A stretch of DNA of 12,461 nucleotides from Candidatus Omnitrophota bacterium (lineage in GTDB: Bacteria > Verrucomicrobiota > Verrucomicrobiia > Limisphaerales > UBA1319): the NCBI GenBank assembly GCA_023473405.1, contig JAMCZD010000368.1, positions 1 through 12,461 on the forward strand, given 5' to 3'. Position numbers and translations under genes: made by a program. Positions 1 to 7,712 of the stretch are shown piece by piece (positions within the stretch are counted from its first letter, which is position 1; every line of letters starts with the position of its first letter). The notes beneath the pieces are model-generated. The model had not been told where the DNA came from. It ran no database searches and was given only the letters and a program-made list of their open reading frames with translations.

Positions 1-507
1 TTCCGGGGGGCCAAGGTCCAGGTTGAATTGGATGACCTGGGTGTGTACGATAATTTTAGCACCAGCAAGGATGGTCGAGTGATAATTCCCTTCACACGTT
101 CCAAATACGCCACTGTGCGCCTGGTGTGCCTGCACCCGGACTACCTGTTGAACTCGGTTGCCTGGACCGGTTCCGAGACCGCCCGACTGCCCGCGCAATA
201 CGAATTGGAACTTACCAGGGGGGTGCGGGTGGCGGGAGTCGTTCGAGATGGATCGGGCAAACCGATTGCGGGGGCTGAGGTGTTGCTGGGATCGGGAATT
301 TCACAGCGGTATGCGAGAACGGCTTTCACCAGCGCCAAAGGCGGTTTTGTGCTGACCGGCGCGACTCCCGGGCAGACCCGCCTGATCGTGCGCGCCAATG
401 GTTATGCGCCGATAGACATGGTGGTCGTGGTCCAGGAAGGGATGCGACCCGCGATGGTGGCGATGGACCGAACCAAATCGCGGATCGGCCTGCACGCGTC
501 TCTTTAG
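1..507 (+). CDS. Carboxypeptidase-regulatory-like domain protein, 3' part
   Basis: The reading frame is open from base 1, so the true start lies left of the window and 168 residues are visible. A TTG at 28 could be read as a start but nothing supports it. From about residue 75 to 150 the sequence fits a CarboxypepD_reg-like fold (a seven-strand transthyretin-like beta-sandwich): GVVRDGSGKPIAGAEVLL, then a TSAKGGFVLTG turn, then a strand ending NGYAPI. The preceding ~70 residues look like another beta-rich module. Such domains sit in large extracytoplasmic proteins or in membrane-linked sigma-factor and peptidase fusions, and the missing N-terminus decides which. The protein ends soon after the domain with a short basic tail. 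The prepilin ORF starts only 2 bases after the stop, so the two are probably co-transcribed. Catalytic function cannot be given. Confidence 0.75.
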   Translation, partial: FRGAKVQVELDDLGVYDNFSTSKDGRVIIPFTRSKYATVRLVCLHPDYLLNSVAWTGSETARLPAQYELELTRGVRVAGVVRDGSGKPIAGAEVLLGSGISQRYARTAFTSAKGGFVLTGATPGQTRLIVRANGYAPIDMVVVVQEGMRPAMVAMDRTKSRIGLHASL

Positions 508-509
508 CC

Positions 510-1319
510 ATGAAAATCGTCCTGGACAACAAAAGGAAGGCAGGTTTTACACTCATCGAGTTGCTGGTCGTGATCGCGATCATTGCCATCCTGGCGGGGT
601 TGCTGTTGCCGGTCGTGAGCAAGGCCAAGGCGAGGGCGAACTCGACCTACTGCCTCAACAACCTGAAACAGTTGCAGACCTGCTGGCAGATGTATGTGGA
701 CGATTTCCAGGGGGCGGTCCCGCCCAATCGATCGGCCATCACCAATAACGCCTGGCGGAGCACGCCCGACTCGTGGATCGGCAACAGCAGCGCCATTTAC
801 GATACAGACACTGACCCCATCGAGCAGGGATTGCTTTTCAAATACGATTACAACCGATCGGTGGCGCTTTACCATTGCCCGGCCGACAAGTCGCATGCGC
901 GGACCATGCAGGGCAAGGAACTGCCCGTGTTGCGGACGCGTTCCTACTCGATGAATGGCAACGTGGGCGGACGCACCAACGAGGTCCAAAACACCGTGAC
1001 CCTGGCTGCTCAAATACCGGCGCCAAGCCGGCTGTTTGTGTTCATTGACGAGCAGGAGGACAGCATTGACGATGCGCATTTTCTGGTCTGGTCGGATCCG
1101 GATGTCCGGTGGGTCAACATGCCGGCGGACCGTCACTCGCAGGGCTGCACACTATCGTTTGCCGATGGACACGCCGAGCATTGGAACTGGAGGTATCCGA
1201 AGCAATTTACCAAGAAAGAAAGCTATTGGAAGCAGGCCGAGAACGATGCCGACCTGGCGGACCTGCGGCGGCTGCAGGCAGTTTGCCTCAGGGTGGACGA
1301 GTTCCGCATGCAACACTGA
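510..1319 (+). CDS. Prepilin-type N-terminal cleavage/methylation protein with H-X9-DG tail
   Basis: This is a 269-aa type II secretion/type IV pilin-like protein. A short basic leader (residues 1-12) ends in Gly12, followed by FTLIELLVVIAIIAILAG: the prepilin peptidase site between G12 and F13, Glu at mature position +5 (E17), and a hydrophobic helix that anchors the precursor in the inner membrane and packs the pseudopilus core. Near the C-terminus, His209 followed nine residues later by Asp219-Gly220 (SFADGHAEHW) is the H-X9-DG signature of the expanded Planctomycetes/Verrucomicrobia pseudopilin families. These families usually occur as many scattered paralogs, often beside unrelated genes. 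Export of the other secreted proteins here cannot be inferred from it. The ATG lies 2 bases after the upstream stop, which suggests translational coupling. Family assignment is strong; the specific role is unknown. Confidence 0.93.
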   Translation: MKIVLDNKRKAGFTLIELLVVIAIIAILAGLLLPVVSKAKARANSTYCLNNLKQLQTCWQMYVDDFQGAVPPNRSAITNNAWRSTPDSWIGNSSAIYDTDTDPIEQGLLFKYDYNRSVALYHCPADKSHARTMQGKELPVLRTRSYSMNGNVGGRTNEVQNTVTLAAQIPAPSRLFVFIDEQEDSIDDAHFLVWSDPDVRWVNMPADRHSQGCTLSFADGHAEHWNWRYPKQFTKKESYWKQAENDADLADLRRLQAVCLRVDEFRMQH

Positions 1320-1326
1320 GCAGCCC

Positions 1327-1854
1327 ATGAGCGATAACAGGTTACAAAACGAGGTCATCCCCGATGATGCTTGGGATGCGTCGGCGGATGCCGTCCTTTC
1401 GAACCCAATCGACATCCAAAGACGGAAGAACCAGGATTTTGCGCGGTTCCGGGCCATTTGCAGAAAGTACGCCGATCATCTCATGAACGTCGAAACGGGT
1501 GGGTCACCTTCGTTTTACCTGCCGTTCGTGTTCCGGGAGCGCGAGACCCAGGAGGCGTGCCAGCGGTGGTTGAACGCGTTGGGGATCGAGACTTTTCCAT
1601 TCGATCGGGAACCTGTTTTGTCCAGGCGGGTTTCGTGCGCGCGGTTTTTGAGCGGAGGATTCTGCAACGCCGAGACTATTCACGCTCATAGTTTCTATAT
1701 CGATAACACTCTGTTCATGAGCGAGGAACGACTGGGTGTATTGGATAGGTTGTTGAAACGGTTTTTCTCGAGTTGGTCGAGCAGGAACAGAACCGCGAAA
1801 ACCCGGCGAGGCAAGACCACGGGCCGGGGCCATTCGTTGATCATCGAGAATTGA
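1327..1854 (+). pseudogene. Possible C-terminal remnant of a DegT/DnrJ/EryC1/StrS aminotransferase
   Basis: The ORF encodes 175 aa from an ATG 7 bases after the prepilin stop. Residues 31-54 (QRRKNQDFARFRAICRKYAD) resemble the helix after the PLP-lysine domain in sugar aminotransferases. Residues 63-92 (YLPFVFRE..., then ALGIETFPF) resemble the C-terminal strand and the 'GIet' element. Residues 114-147 (NAETIHAHSFYIDNT, then ERLGVLDRLLKRFF) resemble the usual 'adyi..hgfyvgN......l..l..ll' ending. The family normally has about 370-430 residues. The N-terminal ~230 residues, with the PLP-binding lysine and substrate residues, are absent, so this cannot be an active aminotransferase alone. The last ~28 residues are basic and low in complexity, and their codons run into the hairpin at 1842-1941, as if the end had been rewritten by that element. 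It could instead be an intact unrelated small gene. The family call is from memory of motifs. Confidence 0.5.
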
Positions 1855-1941
1855 GAATTTCTTATTTGTAATTGAACCAAGAGGAGCCCACTCGTGCCTT
1901 TAGGAGGCTCTCTTTGAATGACAAATAACCACTTCTCGATG
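1842..1941. repeat. Long imperfect hairpin in the convergent junction
   Basis: Three nested inverted segments are visible. CATCGAGAA (1842-1850) pairs perfectly with TTCTCGATG (1933-1941). TTATTTGT (1862-1869) pairs perfectly with ACAAATAA (1921-1928). AAGAGGAGCC (1879-1888) pairs with GGCTCTCTT (1906-1914) with one bulged G, around a 17-base loop and followed by TTT. The left arm is about seven bases longer than the right between the outer and middle stems. The element covers the last codons of the upstream ORF and ends 35 bases before the stop of the glycosylase gene on the other strand. The inner stem could act as a bidirectional terminator, while the whole looks like a mobile or REP-like palindrome. 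The adjacent CAAATCCCAAATCCCAATT stretch (1944-1962) is an AT-rich simple repeat. No transposase or clear target duplication was seen. Confidence 0.7.
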
Positions 1942-1976
1942 CACAAATCCCAAATCCCAATTCCCGATGCCTGCGG

Positions 1977-2870
1977 CTACTCTTTACTGAGGAAATACTT
2001 GCGCTGTTTTTCGCTGATCGGGCGGCCCAGTTTTTCGAGCACTTGGAGCATGTCTTCCCAGACCTGGCGTTTGATGTTCATCGCCTGGTTCCGGAGCAAA
2101 TAAGCGGGGTGATAAGTGGGCATCAGCGGGGTATCACGGAAGACTTGGAAGTGTCCGCGGACCCTGGTTATAGGAACGCTTTTGCCCATGAGACCTTCCA
2201 TGGCGGTGGCGCCGAGGGCGACGATGACTTTGGGCCTGATGAGTTCGATTTGCCGCAGCAAGTAAGGGAGGCAGGTCTGCATTTCGATCGGGCTGGGCTT
2301 GCGATTGCCCGACGATTGGCCGGGGGTGTCCGGGCGGCATTTCAGGATATTGGCGATATAGACGGTCTGGCGGGTAAGTCCCATCGCCTGGATGATGCGG
2401 GTCAGCAACTGGCCTGCCTTGCCCACGAACGGTTCGCCCTCGGCGTCTTCGTCCGCCCCGGGCGCCTCGCCGACAAACATTAGTTCAGCGTGAACGTCGC
2501 CCACGCCAAAAACCACGTTCTTCCTGGCCTTGGCCAGCGCCGGGCATTTCTGGCAAGCTAGACTTTGCCCCCGCAGATCGGACATTGCCGCGGCCACGGG
2601 GTCTTCGAGCTGTGGCGACGCTGGAGGAGGCGGTGTGGAGATTGCGGTTGGCGGAGGATCGAGGCGGTGAACCGGTTGCGGGACGGTTGGTGGAGCGACA
2701 AACAATCGGTTGGCAGGCCGCGCGGTTCCGGTTCGTTCAGCGGGGGAGAAAGCATCTCGCAGGGCAGCGAACGTGTCCGCCGACACCGGGACATATTTTT
2801 CGCCGCGCTCCCTCAGGTTTTGGAGGCGATCAATCGTTGCGTCGAGCAGTTGCAGAAAGAGGTCTGACAT
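1977..2870 (-). CDS. Family 4 uracil-DNA glycosylase (Fe-S)
   Basis: This 297-aa protein removes uracil from DNA in base-excision repair, in the cytoplasm/nucleoid. The catalytic domain occupies about residues 97-285. It contains the uracil-pocket motif GEAPGADEDAEGEPF (135-149), the YIANILKCRPD block with the following RKPSPIEMQTC helix, LGATAMEGL, and the C-terminal HPAYLLRN motif (His254). Four cysteines expected to hold the [4Fe-4S] cluster are present: C106 and C109 (CQKC), C178 and C200. The N-terminal ~45 residues form a predicted helix (LLDATIDRLQNLRERGEKYVP). It is joined to the core by a Pro/Thr-rich linker at about 47-90, as in many family 4 enzymes annotated as phage SPO1 DNA polymerase-related. 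I chose the ATG at 2870; a GTG nine bases upstream is possible, and neither has a clear ribosome-binding site. The gene is divergent from the large hydrolase and functionally unrelated to its neighbours. Confidence 0.95.
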   Translation of the reverse strand: MSDLFLQLLDATIDRLQNLRERGEKYVPVSADTFAALRDAFSPAERTGTARPANRLFVAPPTVPQPVHRLDPPPTAISTPPPPASPQLEDPVAAAMSDLRGQSLACQKCPALAKARKNVVFGVGDVHAELMFVGEAPGADEDAEGEPFVGKAGQLLTRIIQAMGLTRQTVYIANILKCRPDTPGQSSGNRKPSPIEMQTCLPYLLRQIELIRPKVIVALGATAMEGLMGKSVPITRVRGHFQVFRDTPLMPTYHPAYLLRNQAMNIKRQVWEDMLQVLEKLGRPISEKQRKYFLSKE

Positions 2871-2975
2871 TGGCCACACTGTAATGGGTCTTGGCCTGGC
2901 CGCACGGAAAATATTTATTAACGGTGCATCGCCGTGGAGTCCTTCGAACTCAAAATTGGATGTAATCCGATCAAT

Positions 2976-3094
2976 AATGGCTAATGGCTGATGGCTGATG
3001 GCTAATGGCTAATGGCTAATGGCTAATGGCTGATGGCTAACGGCTGATGGCTGATGGCTAACGGCTGATGGCTAATGGCTAATGGCTAATTGCT
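2976..3094. repeat. 17-copy heptamer tandem array (RAYGGCT)
   Basis: Seventeen uninterrupted 7-bp units fill 119 bp. Fourteen are AATGGCT or GATGGCT, two are AACGGCT (units 10 and 13), and the last is AATTGCT. The first base alternates between A and G in the order A A G G A A A A G A G G A G A A A. The block GATGGCT-AACGGCT-GATGGCT occurs twice (units 9-11 and 12-14), so growth included duplication of multi-unit blocks. The array lies in the 306-bp divergent region between the glycosylase and the GH36-like gene, 82 bp before the latter's start codon. It resembles the short tandemly repeated heptamers known from cyanobacteria and occurring in other phyla. The rest of this intergenic region shows no gene; promoters for both genes must lie within it but none was clear. 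Confidence 0.97.
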
Positions 3095-3176
3095 CCCACG
3101 CCTCACGTTCCGAGCCCCATAAAAATGGCATGATTTAAGCTGAAAAACGGACGCATTAGGTTCGAATTTTGAAATA

Positions 3177-6100
3177 ATGAAAGTCATGCATAAACTGGTT
3201 TTGATCAAAGTCCTGGAGCGATCGCGTCCCGGGTGCGGGTCTCTTCGGGGGCTGCTCAATCTTATTGTTTTTCTGGTGATTGCCGCTTTGAGTGGCAGTT
3301 CGCATTTGCTGATCCAGGAGGGGTGGGGGATGACGAGCGGCGACGCTTACGTCCGCCAGCAAGGTTCGCAATGGACAATGGGGACGTCTGCCCTGGAAAA
3401 GGTGGTCGCGCTTGAAGGCGGCCAATTCCGATTAACGAGCCTGAAGAACAAGAGCAGCGGTTACGAATTGATTCCTGCCGGGGCCGAATCAGATGAGTTT
3501 CTGGTCTCTTTAGGCACCGCGGCCGATCAATGGGATGGCGGGCGCGGTGGTTGGCAATTGGTGGGGACGCAGGAGCGGCGGCTCGCGCAGGGTGAATTGC
3601 AACTGGATATAACGCTGCGAGGCGGCCCGCTTTTGGTGACCAAGAGCTATGTTATTTATCCGGGCTCGAGCATCATCCGGGAGTGGGTGACCTACCAGAA
3701 CGCGGATATAAAACCGATCCAGGTGGTCGATCCGGCCTTTTTGAATCTCCAGGTGCGCAACGGCAAGCCTGAGGCCCTGGATTTTCTCTGGATGACCGGC
3801 GGTGAAAATGACCCTGGCTCGTGGGACCTCAGGACCGAGAAGCTGTCGTCCGGAAAGACGCGCGCCTTTGATTCTTATGAGCCGTTTCCATTTGGGAGCG
3901 AGCCCAAATTTGCCGGGGACGGCATCAAGGCCAGGATTATGTTGAATGACCGGCAGGTTTGGCCGAAGAGCGGTTGGCAATATGTGGCGAATGCCTTGGT
4001 CCGGACCAATTTCGATTTTACGGTTGATTTGGCGGCGGGAGATAAACTGATTTTCCAGGTCAACATGAACGGGAATGTGGGAAATGACACCACCGAGTTC
4101 GATCCCACGATAACCGACGAGAACGGCGAGTCATGCACGGCCTCGCAGCAATTCAGCGGAAAACAAGGCAAGAACAACTGGCAGTACCAATACATCAAGA
4201 ACGGCAAATTCATTGACATGGTTTATGATGCGCCCAATGGCAAGTGGCGCCGCGAAGGCTCGACCGACATCCCGTGGATCAGCGCCGATAGCCAGCACCC
4301 CGACGGCGGTCAGGATGCAGTCAGGGTGTGGACGGCCTCCAAAGCGGGCCGGGTGCGGGTGACCGGTTCGGTCTGCAACACCGGCAATGGGGGCAGCGGC
4401 GGCAGCCATTACGGATTTCGGCCCGGCACCAGCAGCTATGCCCCCTGGTATGCGCTCTACAACCGGGACACCCAGGAAGGCGTGTTCATTGGCTGGGATT
4501 ATTTTGGCCATTGGACATCCTCTTTCGGCCTCAGCCAGGATGGCGCCGTAAAGGTCCAATTGAAAGTTGCCGGGCATCATCAAATCCTCGAACCGGGAGC
4601 TTCGGTTACGACGCCAAAGGCGTTTGTTGGACTCTATCGCAGCGACCTGGATAACGCGGGCAATGAATGCCTGGATTGGCAGTACCGGTATTTGTGGGAT
4701 TATACCCGAAACGATTGGTTCCCGGCCATTCGGATGCAAGGTTTTTGGCCGAAAGGAACCTCATGGGGATCGAATTGGGCCGGGGGAGGCGCCGATTTTG
4801 CCAGCACCTACCGCAAGATATTCCGCGTCGCCGACCTCATGCGCTACTGCGGCGCCGATGTTTATCATCGCGACTGGGGTTGGTGGGACCGGGCAGGGGA
4901 CTGGAACGGGCCGGACTTTCGGTCTGCCAACGTCTATTTGCGGAAGAACGGGATGGGCATGCTCATCTACGCCTTTCTGTATACCGTTGACCCGCAGTCG
5001 AAGGTAGCGCGCGAGCACCCGGATTGGGTGGTGGGCGGCAGCACCTTGGATATGTCCCGGCCTGAGGTCGTCGAGTTCATGAAGGGCCAACTGGACGGTT
5101 TTGTGGAACGTTGGGGCCGCCTCGAGTGGCGGAATGACAGTTTCTTTACCTGTCCATTAAATCCGCATGATGACACGCCTCTGCTGGGCCAGGACCAAGG
5201 TTTTCGCCGCGTAATCCAGGGGTTTCTTGACCGTCATCCGGACTGCGCCTTCCAATCCGTCAACGGTGGCGGTAACTACGGCGGATACGACTACACCCGG
5301 TTCTCATCGTCATTCTCGTTCAGCGATGGCGCGGTGGGGGTTCTGAGGAATTACTACGCGGCGTTGCTGTTTCCGCCCGACAAGACGAGCGATATACCCG
5401 AGGTATCGCCTCCGTATGACTACGACAAAGCAACCTGGCGGGGCAAGCTCTGCATCAATTTCGACATGTATGGAGACACCTGGGACCCGGCCAAGCTCGA
5501 AGGAGTGCGGCAATTGGTCGATATCTACCATTACTTGCAGCACGAAGGCGTGGTGGGGCGATGGGTCAAGGTGTATCGTCCGCTGATTACCGGCGATGAT
5601 CCCACCATGTACTTCGAGCGACTGAGCGGGGACCGCAGGCGCAGCATACTGATTCCAAAACACCCGGCCCCCGGGCCGGTGGTCATCAAGCCCAAGGGAC
5701 TGCTTCCGTCGGAGAACTATTTTGTATCCTTCCAGGAAGCCACCGAAATCTCGAAGCGCACGGGCGCAGACCTAATGGCGAAGGGGATCGAAATCCAAAA
5801 GATGCTGCCTGGAGAGCTGATTTATCTGAACCTGCCTCTGCATCCCGGGAGCAAGTTGGACACGGAACCGCCGACGGCGCCCACTCGAGCGACCAAACGA
5901 TGGGCCGAAAACATGGGATACCCCGGGCTCGAACTTTCCTGGAAAAAAGCCAGGACAACAACTGGGATTTCCTACTATGACGTTTACCGCGGCGGTGTTT
6001 ACCTGGACCGGGTAGCCAAGGGCACTTACTATTTCGATCACTCCGCCGGTGCGGACCTGGCGGCCGATTACGAGATATGCGCAGTGGACGGGGCGGGCAA

Positions 6101-6530
6101 TGCTTCAGCCAAGACGGTTGCCACCGGACCGATTGCCCGGCTGTCGAGTATCTTTGACGATGCCGCGGGAGGCGGGATTTCATTCACCGGCGAATGGCAG
6201 CGTCAATCCCAACTGGAGCCGGCGTATTGCGGGACCATTGCCTTTGCCAAGGAAAAGGGCGCAACCGCCGAGTTGACCTTCCAGGGTAAGAAGATCCTCT
6301 GGTTTGCCAAACTGGGCGACGATTGCGGCAAGGCTCAAGTCAGCATAGACGACGTTCCTGTCGAGGTGGTTGATACCTATTCGGCGGACGACATCTGGGG
6401 TGCTTGTGTCTTCCAAAAGGAACTGCCAAACGGGGGAACGCATACCTTGCGGATTTCCGTGTTGGGCGAGCGTAGCCGCCGTTCAAAGGGAGATGCGGTT
6501 TACGTAGACGGCGTGCGGGCTGAGCCGTGA
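3177..6530 (+). CDS. Secreted clan GH-D (GH36-like) glycoside hydrolase, multidomain
   Basis: This 1117-aa protein is probably an alpha-galactosidase-type hydrolase. Residues 1-24 are basic and 25-46 hydrophobic (LLNLIVFLVIAALSG), a signal peptide or membrane anchor. Residues ~55-300 plus ~390-500 look like the N-terminal beta-supersandwich of GH36, interrupted at ~265-395 by an extra beta-rich module. The TIM barrel runs ~515-800: DWGWWDRAGDW (566-576), then REHPDWV and LDMSRPEVVEF, a candidate nucleophile Asp654 in EWRNDSFF, QSVNGGG (693-699) matching the GH36 E-x-C-x-GGG loop, and a candidate acid/base Asp717 in SFSDG. An FnIII-like domain spans ~896-985 and a jelly-roll, carbohydrate-binding-like domain ~995-1117. 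The nucleophile strand is not the usual K-W-D-x-N, so substrate and even the family number are uncertain. ATG 3177 was chosen; ATG 3186 is possible. It belongs to the putative polysaccharide locus with the GH127 gene. Confidence 0.8.
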   Translation: MKVMHKLVLIKVLERSRPGCGSLRGLLNLIVFLVIAALSGSSHLLIQEGWGMTSGDAYVRQQGSQWTMGTSALEKVVALEGGQFRLTSLKNKSSGYELIPAGAESDEFLVSLGTAADQWDGGRGGWQLVGTQERRLAQGELQLDITLRGGPLLVTKSYVIYPGSSIIREWVTYQNADIKPIQVVDPAFLNLQVRNGKPEALDFLWMTGGENDPGSWDLRTEKLSSGKTRAFDSYEPFPFGSEPKFAGDGIKARIMLNDRQVWPKSGWQYVANALVRTNFDFTVDLAAGDKLIFQVNMNGNVGNDTTEFDPTITDENGESCTASQQFSGKQGKNNWQYQYIKNGKFIDMVYDAPNGKWRREGSTDIPWISADSQHPDGGQDAVRVWTASKAGRVRVTGSVCNTGNGGSGGSHYGFRPGTSSYAPWYALYNRDTQEGVFIGWDYFGHWTSSFGLSQDGAVKVQLKVAGHHQILEPGASVTTPKAFVGLYRSDLDNAGNECLDWQYRYLWDYTRNDWFPAIRMQGFWPKGTSWGSNWAGGGADFASTYRKIFRVADLMRYCGADVYHRDWGWWDRAGDWNGPDFRSANVYLRKNGMGMLIYAFLYTVDPQSKVAREHPDWVVGGSTLDMSRPEVVEFMKGQLDGFVERWGRLEWRNDSFFTCPLNPHDDTPLLGQDQGFRRVIQGFLDRHPDCAFQSVNGGGNYGGYDYTRFSSSFSFSDGAVGVLRNYYAALLFPPDKTSDIPEVSPPYDYDKATWRGKLCINFDMYGDTWDPAKLEGVRQLVDIYHYLQHEGVVGRWVKVYRPLITGDDPTMYFERLSGDRRRSILIPKHPAPGPVVIKPKGLLPSENYFVSFQEATEISKRTGADLMAKGIEIQKMLPGELIYLNLPLHPGSKLDTEPPTAPTRATKRWAENMGYPGLELSWKKARTTTGISYYDVYRGGVYLDRVAKGTYYFDHSAGADLAADYEICAVDGAGNASAKTVATGPIARLSSIFDDAAGGGISFTGEWQRQSQLEPAYCGTIAFAKEKGATAELTFQGKKILWFAKLGDDCGKAQVSIDDVPVEVVDTYSADDIWGACVFQKELPNGGTHTLRISVLGERSRRSKGDAVYVDGVRAEP

Positions 6531-6540
6531 GTGGCGGGGG

Positions 6541-6733
6541 CGTGGGGAGCGTGGAGCGGAGGGAGCGTGGGAGCGTGGGGAGCGTGATAGAGGGGAGGGA
6601 CCAACGATCACTCACGCTTTTGCGCTCACACGCTTTACACCTCTCACGCTATTGCGGAAGGGACGAAAGGGGCCGAAAGGGCCAAAGGGACGGGAAAGGA
6701 CGGAGTCCCACGCTCCTTACGCTTCACGCGTGA
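6541..6733. repeat. Composite intergenic repeat, copy A
   Basis: This fills the junction between the stops of the GH36-like gene (+) and the downstream AraC gene (-). It has three parts. First, GGAGCGT-type units at 6546, 6562, 6570 and 6579, with a GGAGCGG variant at 6553. Second, units of the complementary sense (ACGCT at 6614, 6630 and 6646), which can fold back on the first part. Third, a polypurine tract (about 6655-6705) built of AAAGGGAC/AAAGGGCC-like words, followed by ACGCT again at 6710 and 6719. AAGGGACGAAAGGG at 6658-6671 is identical to a stretch in copy B at 9797-9810. A terminator role is possible but there is no T-tract. Confidence 0.8.
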
Positions 6734-6737
6734 CGAT

Positions 6738-7679
6738 TCAGGCGCCGGGCAGGGGGCCGGCCTTCTGCGCGGATTGCTTTACGTAGTCGCTCGGGGTAAC
6801 CCCCATGATCGAGCGGAAGGCGGCGTGGAAGTGGCTCCAACTCTCAAAACCCACTTCCAGGGCTGCGTCATAGACGTTGCCGCCGGACTGGCTCAGGAGC
6901 AGGGCGGCGCGGTGGATACGGTAGGCCTGCAGGTATTTTGACCAATTCACGCCGAGGGCATGTTTGAACAGCAATCGCAGGCGGGATTCGCTTACGCCGG
7001 CTATTCGAGCCAGGTCGGCGGCGTAGATTGGTTCACGGAAATTTTCGCGGAGGTATTGGAGTGATTTGCTGACGGACTTCCAATTGATCAGGCGGGTTTC
7101 CTTGACCTTGCGTCCGATCTTTTGTTCCCAGCGCAACAGTTGCACCAGCAGTCCCATCAGCAGCGTGCGCAGCTCGATCTCGCGTCCAAACTTTTCCTGC
7201 TCGTATACCGCAACGATTTTTTCAAAACCGTTTTTGAATTGCCGGCGCAGGATGGGGGGCAGGCGCACCAGGCGGTCATTTAACGATTGCTGGGCGGTGA
7301 AACGGTAGAGGATTTGCGGGCCGTCGCTCTCGGGGCCGAGCTCGATCAAGACGCTGGGCAGGAAGTAAACGGTGATGAATCGCAAAGGATAACGGGTGAT
7401 CCGGGCCCAATGCGGCACCATGGGGCCGGCCAGGAAGAGGTCGCCGGGCAGTTTTATGGCCTTTTCGCCTTCCACCAGCGATTCTACCTCGCCCTCGATG
7501 TTGGTTCCAAATTCGCAATAGGGATGGTACTCGGGATGCGGGACGGGCGGACCGGAGTGGACGATGCCATAACGCACCAGGATAGGAGATAACTCGGTCA
7601 GCGGCTGGCGCGATTCCGAGGCATCCAGCAGCCAAGTGAGCTCACCGAGGGTTGTTCGTTGCGCTCTAACCGAGGACAT
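6738..7679 (-). CDS. AraC-family transcriptional regulator with cupin sensor (paralog 1)
   Basis: This 313-aa regulator has an N-terminal cupin-like AraC_binding domain (about 30-130) containing HPYCEFG (His52), LPGD and VPHWARITRYPLRFITVYF (His90). A linker helix region follows. The C-terminal AraC/XylS double helix-turn-helix (about 215-300) contains ADLARIAGVSESRLRLLFK and, for the second HTH, DAALEVGFESWSHFHAAFR, then GVTPSDY. Sugar-responsive AraC proteins bind ligand in the cupin and activate nearby catabolic genes as dimers. The gene lies 33 bp downstream of a paralog on the same strand and is probably co-transcribed with it from the promoter at 8712-8739. The first 130 residues align with the paralog without gaps, with 77 identical positions by hand count. 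The neighbouring glycosidases suggest a sugar ligand, but the ligand is not shown by the sequence. Confidence 0.93.
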   Translation of the reverse strand: MSSVRAQRTTLGELTWLLDASESRQPLTELSPILVRYGIVHSGPPVPHPEYHPYCEFGTNIEGEVESLVEGEKAIKLPGDLFLAGPMVPHWARITRYPLRFITVYFLPSVLIELGPESDGPQILYRFTAQQSLNDRLVRLPPILRRQFKNGFEKIVAVYEQEKFGREIELRTLLMGLLVQLLRWEQKIGRKVKETRLINWKSVSKSLQYLRENFREPIYAADLARIAGVSESRLRLLFKHALGVNWSKYLQAYRIHRAALLLSQSGGNVYDAALEVGFESWSHFHAAFRSIMGVTPSDYVKQSAQKAGPLPGA

Positions 7680-7712
7680 ATTTGGCGTGCGACGCGTTGT
7701 CTTCCATTTCGA

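Noticed and set aside
504..1136. Minus-strand ORF opposite the prepilin gene
   Set aside because: The plus strand carries clear prepilin and H-X9-DG motifs; this is a GC-driven antisense shadow without recognisable domains.
1036..1326. Extension of the aminotransferase-like ORF upstream of its ATG
   Set aside because: That part of the open frame lies inside the prepilin gene in another frame and encodes Arg/Thr-rich shadow sequence.
1842..1941. Complete insertion sequence or integron attC site
   Set aside because: There is no transposase or integrase, no target duplication at either side, and no attC core GTTRRRY/RYYYAAC pair.
2871..2879. GTG start adding three residues to the uracil-DNA glycosylase
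   Set aside because: It is possible, but ATG 2870 is the stronger codon and gives a normal MSDLF start; no ribosome-binding site favours the GTG.
2976..3094. CRISPR array
   Set aside because: The units are contiguous 7-mers with no spacers, and no cas gene is present.
6541..6733. Classic rho-independent terminator
   Set aside because: Long fold-back is possible, but no compact stem followed by a T-run is present on either strand.
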